This document shows, piece by piece, positions 1-8,185 of a stretch of DNA of 64,000 nucleotides (position 1 is its first letter; the number at the start of each line of letters is the position of its first letter). The position numbers and the translations under genes were made by a program. The DNA is from Xylocopa sonorina (taxonomy: Eukaryota; Arthropoda; Insecta; Hymenoptera; Apidae), in assembly GCF_050948175.1 (NCBI RefSeq), contig NW_027490232.1, positions 434,001-498,000 on the forward strand, given 5' to 3'. The notes under the pieces are model-generated. The model was not told the origin of the DNA and searched no databases. It worked only from the letters and a program-made list of their open reading frames with translations.

Positions 1-3000
1 TTAAAACGCGATATTGCATCTCATTTCTATGTTTCATGGTAAGATATAATATGATTTGCGAAGTGTTATGTATTCCTCGTCTACACTTCAAATGAATGTG
101 AATGCGACGCTTCCTCGCTAGGAAATAGCGTCTGCAGATGTCTAGGTATCGAAGCAATAGAGTTCAAATGCTTCTTAAAACGAGATATTGCATCTCATAT
201 CTATGTTTCCTGATAAGATATAATATGATTTGCGAAGTATCATGTATTCCTCGTCTACACTTCAAATGAAAGTAAATGCGACACTTCCTTGCTAGGAAAT
301 AGCGATTGCAGATGTCTACGTATCGTAGCAATAGAGTTCATATGATTCTTAAAACGCGATATCGCATCTCATTTCTATGTTTCATGGTAAGATATAACAT
401 GGTTTGCGAAGTGTTATGTATTCCTCGTCTACACTTCAAATGAATGTGAATGCGATACTTCCTCGCTAGGAAATAGCGTTTGCAGATGTATACGTATCGT
501 AGCAGTACCTTTCTAATGCTTCTTAAAACGCGATATCGCATCTCATTTCTATGTTTCATGGTAAGATATAACATGATTTGCGAAGTGTCATGTATTCCTC
601 GACTACAATTCAAATGAATGTAAATGCGACACTTCCTTGCCAGGAAATAGTGTGTGCAGATGTCTACGTATCGAAGCAATAGAGTTCAAATGCTTCTTAA
701 AACGAGATATTGCATCTCATATCTATGTTTCATGATAAGATATAATATTCATTGCGAAGTGTTATGCATTCCTCGTCCACGATTCAAATGAATGTAAATG
801 CGACACTTCCTTGCAAGGAAATAGCGTTTGCAGAAATCTACGTATCGAAGCAATAGAGTTCAAATGCTTCTTAAAACGCGATATTGCATCTCATTTCTAT
901 GTTTCATGGTAAGATATAACATGATTTGCGAAATGTTATGTATTCCTCGTCTACACTTCAAATGAATGTAAATGCGAGACTTCCTTTGCTAGGAAATAGC
1001 GATTGCAGATGTCTACGTATCGTAGCAATAGAGTTCATATGATTCTTAAAACGCGATATCGCATCTCATTTCTATGTTTCATGGTAAGATATAACATGAT
1101 TTGCGAAGTGTTATGTATTCCTCGTCTACACTTCAAATGAATGTGAATGCGATACTTTCTCGCTAGGAAATAGCGTTTGCAGATGTATACGTATCGTAGC
1201 AATACCTTTCTAATGCTTCTTAAAACGCGATATCTCATCTCATTTCTATGTTTCATGGTAAGATATAACATGACTTGCGAAGTGTCATGTATTCCTCGTC
1301 TACACTTCAAATGAATGTGAATGCGACGCTTCCTCGCTAGGAAATAGCGTCTGCAGATGTCTAGGTATCGAAGCAATAGAGTTCAAATGCTTCCTAAAAC
1401 GAGATATTGCATCTCATATCTATGTTTCCTGATAAGATATAATATTCGTTGCGAAGTGTTATGCATTCCTCGTCTACGATTCAAATGAATGTAAATGCGA
1501 CACTTGCTTGCAAGGAAATAGCGTTTGCAGATGTCTACGTATCGTTGCAATAGAGTTCTTATGATTCTTAAAAGGCGATATCGCATCTCATTTCTATGTT
1601 TCATGGTAAGATATAATATGATTTGTGAAGTATTATGTATTCCACGTCTACACTTCAAATGAATGTGAATGCGACACTTCCTCGCTAGGAAATGGCGTTT
1701 GCAGATGTCTACGTACCGTAGCAATAGAGTTCATATGATTCTTAAAACGCGATATCGCATCTCATTTCTATGTTTCATGGTAAGACATAATATGATTTGC
1801 GAAGTATCATGTATTCCTCGTCTACACTTCAAATGAATGTAAATGCGACACTTCCTTGCTAGGAAATAGCGTCTGCAGATGTCTAGGTATCGTAGCAATA
1901 AAGTTCTAATGCTTCTTAAAACGCGATATCGCATCTCATTTCTATGTTTCATGGTAAGATATAATATGATTTGCGAAGTGTTATGTATTCCTCGTCTACA
2001 CATCAAATGAATGTAAATGCGACACTTCTTTGCTAGGAATTAGCGTTTGCAAAATGTCTACCTATCGTGGCAATAGTGTTCTAATGCTGCTTAAAACGCG
2101 ATATCGCATCTCATTTCTTTGTTTCATGGTAAGATATAATATGATTTGCGAAGTATCATGTATTCCTCGTCTACACTTCAAATGAATGTAAATGCGACAC
2201 TTCCTTGCAAGGAAATAGCGTTTGCAGATGTCTACGTATCGAAGCAATACAGTTCAATTGCTTCTTAGAACGAGATATTGCATCTCATATCTATGATTCA
2301 TGATAAGATATAATATTCATTGCGAAGTGTTATGCATTCCTCGTCTACACTTCAAATGAATGTAAATGCGACACTTCCTTGCAAGGAAATAGCGTTTGCA
2401 GATGTCTACGTATCGAAGCAATACAGTTCAATTGCTTCTTAGAACGAGATATTGTATCTCATATCTATGATTCATGATAAGATATAATATTCATTGCGAA
2501 GTGTTATGCATTCCTCGTCTACACTTCAAATGAATGTAAATGCGACACTTCCTTGCTAGGAAATAGCGATTGCAGATGTCTACGTATCGTAGCAATAGAG
2601 ATCATATGATTCTTAAAACGCGATATCGCATATCATTTCTATGTTTCATGGTAAGATATAATATGATATGCGAAGTATCATGTATTCCTCGTCTACACTT
2701 CAAATGAATGTAAATGCGATACTTCCTTGCTAGGAAATAGTGATTGCAGATGTCTACGTATCGTAGCAATAGAGTTCATATGATGCTTAAAACGCGATAT
2801 CGCATCTCATTTCTATGTTTCATGGTAAGATATAACATGATTTGCGAAGTGTTATGTATTCCTCGTCTACACTTCAAATGAATGTGAATGCGACACTTCC
2901 TTGCTAGGAAATAGCGTTTGCAGATGTCTACGAATCGAAGCAATAGAGTTCAAATGCTTCTTAAAACGAGATATTGCATCTCATATCTATGTTTCCTGAT

Positions 3001-5195
3001 AAGATATAATATTCATTGCGAAGTGTTATGCATTCCTCGTCTACACTTCAAATGAATGTGAATGCGACACTTCCTTGCTAGGAAATAGCGTTTGCAGATG
3101 TCTACGTATCGAAGCAATAGAGTTCAAATGCTTCTAAAAACAAAGATACCGCATCTCAATTCTATGTTTCATGATAAGATGTGATATTCATTGCGAAGTG
3201 TTATGCATTACTCGTCTACGATTCAAATGAATGTAAATGCGACACTTCCTTGCAAGGAAATAGCGTTTGCAGATGTCTACGTATCGTAGCAATAGAGTTC
3301 TAATGCTTCTTAAAACGCGATATCGCATCTCATTTCTATGTTTCATGGTAAGATATAATATGATTTGCGAAGTGTTATGTATTCCTCGTCTACACTTCAA
3401 ATGAATGTAAATGCGACACTTCTTTGCTAGGAAATAGCGTTTGCAGATGTCTACGTATCGTAGCGATAGAGATTTCGTGATTCTTAAAAGGCGATATCGC
3501 ATCTCATTTATATGTTTCATGGTAAGGTATAATATGATATGCGAAGTGTTATGTATTCCTCGTCTACACTTCAAATGAATGTAAATGCGATACTTCCTCG
3601 CTAGGAAATAGCGTTTGCAGATGTCTACGTATCGTAGCAATAGCTTTCTAATGCTTCTTAAAACGCGATATCGCATCTCATTTCTATGTTTCATGGTAAG
3701 AAATAATATTCATTGCGAAGTGTTATGCATTCCTCGTCTACGATTCAAATGAATGTAAATGCGTCACTTCCTTGCTAGGAAATAGCGATTGCAGATGTCT
3801 ACGTATCGTGGCAATAGAGTTCATATGATTCTTAAAACGCGATATCGCATATCATTTCTATGTTTCATGGTAAGATATAATATGATTTGCGAAGTGTTAT
3901 GTATTCCTCGTCTACGATTCAAATGAATGTAAATGCGACACTTCCCTGCAAGGAAATAGCGTTTGCAGAAGTCTACGTATCGTAGCAATAGAGTTCTTAT
4001 GATTCTTAAAACGCGATATTGCATCTCATTTCTATGTTTCATGGTAAGATATAACATGATTTGCGAAGTGTTATGTATTCCTCGTCTACACTTCAAGTGA
4101 ATGTAAATGCGATACTTCCTCGCTAGGAAATAGCGTTTGCAGATGTCTACGTATCGTAGCAATAGCTTTCTAATGCTTCTTAAAACGCGATATCGCATCT
4201 CATTTCTATGTTTCATGGTAAGATATAACATTCATTGCGAAGTGTTATGCATTCCTCGTCTACGATTCAAATGAATATAAATGCGACTCTTCCTCACTAG
4301 GAAATAGCGTTTGCAAATGTCTACCTATCGTAGCAATAGTGTTCTAATGCTTCTTAAAACGCGATATCGCATCTCATTTCTATGTTTCATGGTAAGATAT
4401 AATATGATTTGCGAAGTATCATGTATTCCTCGTCTACACTTCAAATGAATGTGAATGCGACACTTCCTCGCTAGGAAACAGCGTTTGCAGATGTCTACGT
4501 ATCGTAGCAATAGAGTTCTAATGCTTCTTAAAACGCGATATCGCATCACATTTCTATGTTTCATGGTAGGATATAATATGATTTGCGAAGTGTTATGTAT
4601 TCCTCGCCTACACTTCAAATGAATGTAAATGCGACACTTCTTTGCAAGGAAATAGCGTTTGCAGATGTCTACGTATCGTAGCAATGGATTTCGGATGCTT
4701 CTTAAAACGCGATATCGCATCTCATTTCTATGTTTCATGGTAAGATATAATATGATTTGCGAAGTGTTATGTATTCCTCGTCTACACATCAAATGAATGT
4801 AAATGCGACACTTCTTTGCTAGGAAATAGCGTTTGCAAAATGTCTACCTATCGTGGCAATAGTGTTCTAATGCTTCTTAAAACGCGATATCGCATCTCAT
4901 TTCTATGTTTCATGGTAAGATATAATATGATTTGCGAAGTATCATGTATTCCTCGTCTACACTTCAAATGAATGTAAATGCGAGACTTCCTTGCTAGAAA
5001 ATAGCGATTGCAGATGTCTACGTATCGTAGCAATAGAGTTCATATGATTCTTAAAACGCGATATCGCATCTCATTTCTATGTTTCATGGTAAGATATAAC
5101 ATGATTTGCGAAGTGTTATGTAATCCTCGTCTACACTTCAAATGAATGTGAATGCGATACTTCCTCGCTAGGAAATAGCGTTTGCAGATGTATAC
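1..5195. repeat. 174-bp satellite array, segment 1 (about 30 monomers)
   Basis: Tandem head-to-tail copies of an AT-rich monomer. TTAAAACG recurs at 1, 175 and 349, giving a 174-bp period. Two classes are mixed. Class A carries GCGATATCGC near monomer position 8, ATGATTTGCG near 51 and CTACACTTC near 81. Class B carries GAGATATTGC, TTCATTGCG and CTACGATTC at the same places. Each monomer also holds a TTCCTTGC(A/T)AGGAA-type dyad near 111 and CTACGTATCGTAG near 142. The minus strand has an open 58-codon frame per monomer, which I read as non-coding. The segment ends at monomer position 145, where the LTR element starts. A centromeric or pericentromeric role is inference from monomer size and array organisation. 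Confidence 0.97.
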
Positions 5196-5487
5196 TGTAA
5201 CGTCAGGCGTACCGCCTGCCACCCTCCGGCGTCCACCTCATCATCCCCAGCATCCGTATCCGGAGCCCCTGCACACGGGCCACCCGCCGACTCGCCGTCC
5301 CTACAGAAGGAGACAAAGGTACGAGAGGGAAGAGGGATGCAGCATGCCGCGCCCACGCGCGATCTCCACACACGAGGGGGAGGACTTCACCCCGTATTAC
5401 GAGGGCGAGGAGCTCTCCGACACATACTGGGTCGAATCCCCAGCGATCACGAAGCCCTATACGTACTTCTCGTACATGTGGGATTAG
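5196..5487 (+). CDS. U3-embedded frame (Pol C-terminal tail), 5' LTR copy
   Basis: The frame TSGVPPATLRR... to ...YFSYMWD is open from the LTR edge to a stop at 5485-5487. In the 3' LTR the identical frame is the last 96 codons of pol. Here in the 5' LTR it has no LTR-encoded start, and an in-frame ATG lies only in the flanking satellite at 5182, so this copy is probably silent. The product is rich in Pro, Arg and His, then acidic and aromatic at its end. No known domain was recognised. Family B LTRs hold a homologous frame of about 105 codons. Confidence 0.5.
5204..5218 (+). promoter_or_regulatory. LTR-terminal hairpin (family A, 5' LTR)
   Basis: CAGGCG-TAC-CGCCTG is a perfect 6-bp stem with a 3-nt loop, eight bases inside the LTR edge. 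The same stem is found in the solo LTR (34710-34724) and the family B LTR (58176-58190) with loop TAG. Conservation between families that are otherwise diverged suggests a role such as integrase recognition or protein binding, but the same bases are also coding in the U3 frame. Confidence 0.6.
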
Positions 5488-5552
5488 AATAAGCACACTA
5501 CTCATATATGTACATACACACCAACACACACCTAGATTTAAGTAAATATATG

Positions 5553-5563
5553 TATATATTTTA
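5553..5563 (+). promoter_or_regulatory. Candidate TATA element in 5' LTR
   Basis: TATATATTTTA lies in an AT-rich patch just after the U3 frame stops and just before a sharp switch to GC-rich sequence. The placement fits a core promoter, with transcription starting shortly downstream. The call rests on composition and position only. Confidence 0.35.
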
Positions 5564-5779
5564 TTCATGCACGGTTATGTTCCGTGCACTCGCGCGCACA
5601 CTCGACGCTCGCGGCTCACGCTTAACGCGGGCCGCGCCCCACTCCGAACGGCCGCCCCACCACGAGGGCCGAGCGGCCGCCCTACTCCGACCGTCCGCCC
5701 CACCGCGAGGGCCCAGCGACTCGCGCGCCGCGCGACCCGAGGAGGTCGCGGACGCGAGATCCGAGAGTCAGTTCTCATC

Positions 5780-5833
5780 TCATCTCCGAACTGGAGAGTT
5801 GCTAACTCATCTCCGAACCGAGGAGTTCTAATC
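5780..5833 (+). repeat. 27-bp imperfect direct repeat in 5' LTR
   Basis: TCATCTCCGAAC starts at 5780 and again at 5807, each followed by a related (G)AGAGTT / GAGGAGTT stretch, giving a two-copy repeat of period 27. An identical pair lies in the 3' LTR 7,497 bp downstream. Function is unknown; it could be a binding-site pair or slippage. Confidence 0.5.
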
Positions 5834-6163
5834 CAGCATCCGAACGATGCACTTCCGATCCGAGCAATAGGCTCATTCGCAACGAGCAATTAGCTCTAAT
5901 GCATTCGTCTCTATCCATACTCCCATAGCGGAGTCCATTCGATACTTTATACTATTTCTAATTCTCATTGTAATCGCTAGTCAGTAACTTAGAATTTAGT
6001 CAAGTGTATCTAGTATAGTGAAATCATAGAATATAGTTTATTTTTACCAGATTCAAAGTATCTTTATTCAAGTTCAAATACAATTCCTTAATTCTACTCC
6101 ACGGGTACGCTCGCGATTATTCTATTTCTATATCTCATCTGCGATAGTCTTGAGGCTCGACGA

Positions 6164-6266
6164 CTAGAGCGAACCAGCGCTTAGTTGCTCCATCCTCACT
6201 TCTACCGTGTACAGAATATCTTGCGCCCAGGTTGATCCCGGTAAGCTAGAGCGAACCAACGCTTAG
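6164..6266 (+). repeat. Duplicated 21-bp motif (AGAGCGAACCA core) in LTR
   Basis: A 21-bp motif with core AGAGCGAACCA(G/A)CGCTTAG occurs at 6164-6184 and 6246-6266, 82 bp apart, with one mismatch. The 3' LTR has the pair at 13661 and 13743; there the first copy carries the T at 13667 that distinguishes the LTRs. Family B LTRs have a related AGAGCGGACCGCCGCTTATCC at the same distance upstream of the splice-donor frame. It could be a regulatory or RNA element ahead of that frame. Confidence 0.5.
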
Positions 6267-6301
6267 CCGTGCCGTATTCAACCGAAGTTCAAGTATTCTC
6301 G

Positions 6302-6649
6302 ATGAGCCTTGCACCCCCGACAAAGCGTACACGACGCGCGGGGAGGAGAGAGTTTATTCGTCGTCTCGCTCGGGAATACGTGGGTGATGCACCAGAATAT
6401 TCCATTTCCTACGTTCGAGTCCTGGTTCCTGTGAAGGAGGTTTCCTTCGCCGCACGACCCGTACGAGTCGCCAATCGTCAGGGCCAAACGCCGATACCTG
6501 CCAGCCGGAGTCAACCCGCCTGGACGCTTATTCCCGTAGACGTGCCTCCGTTCCAGCCGTACGCCGCCGCCATCCCGGTTGCGGATCCAAGGCGCTCCAG
6601 GTACCTGGAAAGAGAAATCAGACAGCGGAATCAAGCCTTCGCAAGGTAA
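6302..6649 (+). CDS. LTR-embedded frame ending at a splice donor (5' LTR)
   Basis: From the ATG at 6302 (the frame is open upstream but only via a GTG) it encodes 115 residues to a TAA at 6647-6649. The TAA lies inside GTAAGT, so splicing would remove it. The N-terminus is very basic (KRTRRAGRREFIRRLAREY). The C-terminus has WTLI...IPVADPRRSRYLEREI. Both blocks recur in the diverged family B LTRs (RTR.AGR..F.R.L.R.Y.G and W.LI...IP..DPRR..Y), each with an ATG at the equivalent place. That is good evidence of protein constraint. The basic stretch could bind nucleic acid or act as a nuclear localisation signal. I recognise no known domain. It may be the first exon of a spliced message, or an upstream frame ahead of gag. 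Confidence 0.6.
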   Translation: MSLAPPTKRTRRAGRREFIRRLAREYVGDAPEYSISYVRVLVPVKEVSFAARPVRVANRQGQTPIPASRSQPAWTLIPVDVPPFQPYAAAIPVADPRRSRYLEREIRQRNQAFAR

Positions 6650-6651
6650 GT
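6646..6651 (+). promoter_or_regulatory. Candidate 5' splice site (AAG|GTAAGT), 5' LTR
   Basis: Exact match to the consensus donor at the end of the LTR frame, leaving codon phase 2. The solo LTR has AAG|GTAAGG at 36053 and the family B LTR AAG|GTAATA at 59557, at the homologous place. The acceptor cannot be assigned from sequence. Confidence 0.55.
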
Positions 6652-6796
6652 TTCGTGTTAATTACCGTTTTATCGAGTCCGAAACGCCAACGAACCCGGT
6701 CCGGACGCAATTCGCGTTATTTTCGGGAACGGTTACGACTTTGTGCCACCGTTGCGAGCGCAACCGCACCTCGGGACGTGACACGAAAGTTATTTT

Positions 6797-6814
6797 TGGT
6801 GACAGCGGTGGGAT
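6797..6814 (+). other. tRNA primer-binding site (leucine-tRNA-like)
   Basis: TGGTGACAGCGGTGGGAT begins with the TGG expected opposite a tRNA CCA end and lies 13 bases after the LTR. From general knowledge of insect tRNAs it looks like the complement of a leucine tRNA 3' end with one mismatch. The same 18 bases occur in the second element at 59734-59751, only 6 bases after its LTR. A gap between LTR and primer site is unusual and would leave extra bases on the minus-strand strong-stop DNA. Confidence 0.7.
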
Positions 6815-6865
6815 AGCCACGCGTTTCCTCCGGAAATTCCGCCGAAAGGAACCGCGAAACTAGAT

Positions 6866-8185
6866 ATGGCAACCCGGACTCCGACAAAAACGCGCCAGCA
6901 GACACAGCGAGCCGCCGCGATGGCCGATTCCGAACGCGAAAAACGCACTAGCAGAACGCTTGATTTCCAAGACGCTATCGCCGAGCCTCTTCCTAGTACC
7001 GCGCAACAAAATACTTCCGCGAAAAATACGAAAGCGACCGATCCGAGTAATGCCGCGTTGCTCCAGCAAATAGAAATTCTACGTCGTGAAATAGAATCTA
7101 TTCGCAGAACGCCTGATTTAACGCGCGACGATACTGTTTCTCTAGATATTCCTCGGGGAAATCCGCTTTACGCACATAATTCGAGCTCTGATTTCAATAC
7201 AAATAGTTCGCAACACGACGAGCTATCGCTTAAGCAGGCCCTCGAAGCCGTGCCGACATTCGATGGTCAGAACATTCCCATTCTTCAGTTTACCCGAGCG
7301 TGTAAACGCGCTTATGAGCTTATCCCTAATGGGTGCGAGCGAACTTTCACACGCCTGCTTAAGGGAAAACTCAAGGGTCGTGCCTACGCCGCGCTAGAAG
7401 ACGAGCCATGTCACACAATACTCGAATTAACAGACGTTCTTCGCAGCACATTTTGCTCCATAAAATCAGCTCATCATTATCGGGGTGAACTTGCTAATAT
7501 ATTTATGCGCGCGAACGAGCACATTCTAGATTTCATCGGTCGAGTAAAAGATCTTAGAACCGCTATAATTGATTGCGAGAGGCTTGCTCGACGAGACACA
7601 CCGGAATCGCTCGATGACGTAGACGCGCTCACCCTACAATGTTTTAAAGACGGTCTCATTCCGGAAATTCGAATGCAAATGGCTGTAAATTCATTCGGTA
7701 CATTGCGAGAAACGTTCGCTCGAGCGCGAGAGCTCTATCAAATGCACGAACGTGATTGCAACCGACTAGGTAGATCGCGTGTCGCGCGACCAGAATCGCG
7801 CGAAAAACCAGCCGAAATTATTTGCCGAAAATGCAATAATATCGGACATTACGCGACCGAGTGTCGGTTCAGACCGCCATCGCCGTACCGACCGCAGGAA
7901 TACTTGCGATCCAGGGACGTACCGCCTCCTACTCGAGGCCCCGCGTACGAACAACCGAGACAAATCGCAGCCAGGGACGCGCCCAAATTTTGTCGCTATT
8001 GCAAGACCCCGGGGCACGAAATATGCGAGTGCCGCAAAAGACAGTACAACAACGCGGTAAATAAAAATTCGGGAAACGACAATGGCCTCCGCACCCGCCG
8101 CGAGACAGGTGGCGAGGCCGCGCACCAAGTCCGTCCTCTCGCCGCGAACAACTCCAACGCGGAAATCGACGAAACGCCGCGATAA
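6866..8185 (+). CDS. gag: Gag polyprotein (capsid/nucleocapsid), family A
   Basis: A 439-residue structural polyprotein that should form the cytoplasmic virus-like particle and package element RNA. The N-terminal 100 residues are charged and low in complexity. A retrotransposon Gag region follows at about 125-290 (ALEAVPTFDGQNIPILQF..., then HHYRGELANIFMR and ILDFIGRVKDL). Two zinc knuckles of form CX2CX4HX4C are at about residues 320-333 (CRKCNNIGHYATEC) and 376-389 (CRYCKTPGHEICEC). The ATG at 6866 is favoured because the second element starts with the same MATRTP. The frame ends at 8185 and overlaps the -1 pol frame by about 120 bases. The C-terminus carries the frameshift site after the second knuckle. 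Confidence 0.93.
   Translation: MATRTPTKTRQQTQRAAAMADSEREKRTSRTLDFQDAIAEPLPSTAQQNTSAKNTKATDPSNAALLQQIEILRREIESIRRTPDLTRDDTVSLDIPRGNPLYAHNSSSDFNTNSSQHDELSLKQALEAVPTFDGQNIPILQFTRACKRAYELIPNGCERTFTRLLKGKLKGRAYAALEDEPCHTILELTDVLRSTFCSIKSAHHYRGELANIFMRANEHILDFIGRVKDLRTAIIDCERLARRDTPESLDDVDALTLQCFKDGLIPEIRMQMAVNSFGTLRETFARARELYQMHERDCNRLGRSRVARPESREKPAEIICRKCNNIGHYATECRFRPPSPYRPQEYLRSRDVPPPTRGPAYEQPRQIAARDAPKFCRYCKTPGHEICECRKRQYNNAVNKNSGNDNGLRTRRETGGEAAHQVRPLAANNSNAEIDETPR
8071..8119 (+). promoter_or_regulatory. -1 ribosomal frameshift signal between gag and pol
   Basis: G GGA AAC at 8071-8077 is in register with gag codons, the classic X XXY YYZ form. The pol frame has its last upstream stop (TAA) at 8062-8064, just before it. 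Six bases downstream GGCCTC (8084-8089) can pair with GAGGCC (8114-8119), with inner CACC/GGTG pairing. The second element has the same heptamer, the same 6-base spacer and the same outer stem (61033-61081). Gag stop and pol frame relations fit -1 slippage giving Gag-Pol. Confidence 0.8.

Larger units (their letters stand above)
5196..6783 (+). repeat. 5' LTR of family A retrotransposon
   Basis: Begins TGTAACGTC and ends GACGTGACA, an imperfect 9-bp terminal inverted repeat with the usual TG...CA ends. It matches 12693-14280 except for C/T at 5392, C/T at 6170 and T/C at 6233, all transitions. From left to right it holds a terminal hairpin, a U3 coding stretch to 5487, an AT-rich patch with a TATA-like run near 5553, a GC-rich middle (5580-5760), short direct repeats, an AT-rich stretch (5900-6120) without clear features, a duplicated 21-bp motif, and an open frame ending at a splice donor. 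Exact U3/R/U5 limits cannot be set from sequence alone. Confidence 0.97.

Noticed and set aside
1..5195. Regular repeats as a CRISPR array
   Set aside because: The repeat fills the whole 174-bp period with no unique spacers, and the setting is eukaryotic.
338..5222. Many minus-strand frames of 60-168 codons with a shared 58-residue repeat (also throughout 14-58 kb)
   Set aside because: They are the satellite translated. The period equals 58 codons, the frame is broken wherever class B or 175-bp monomers occur, and nothing indicates promoters or gene structure.
5203..5568. Minus-strand 121-codon frame at the LTR start (and its copy at 12700-13065)
   Set aside because: Antisense to the U3 frame; no homologue open in family B LTRs was noticed.
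5196..5831. Bacterial-type operon, ribosome-binding sites or terminators
   Set aside because: All coding sequence belongs to eukaryotic retroelements and transposons, so such features were not annotated.
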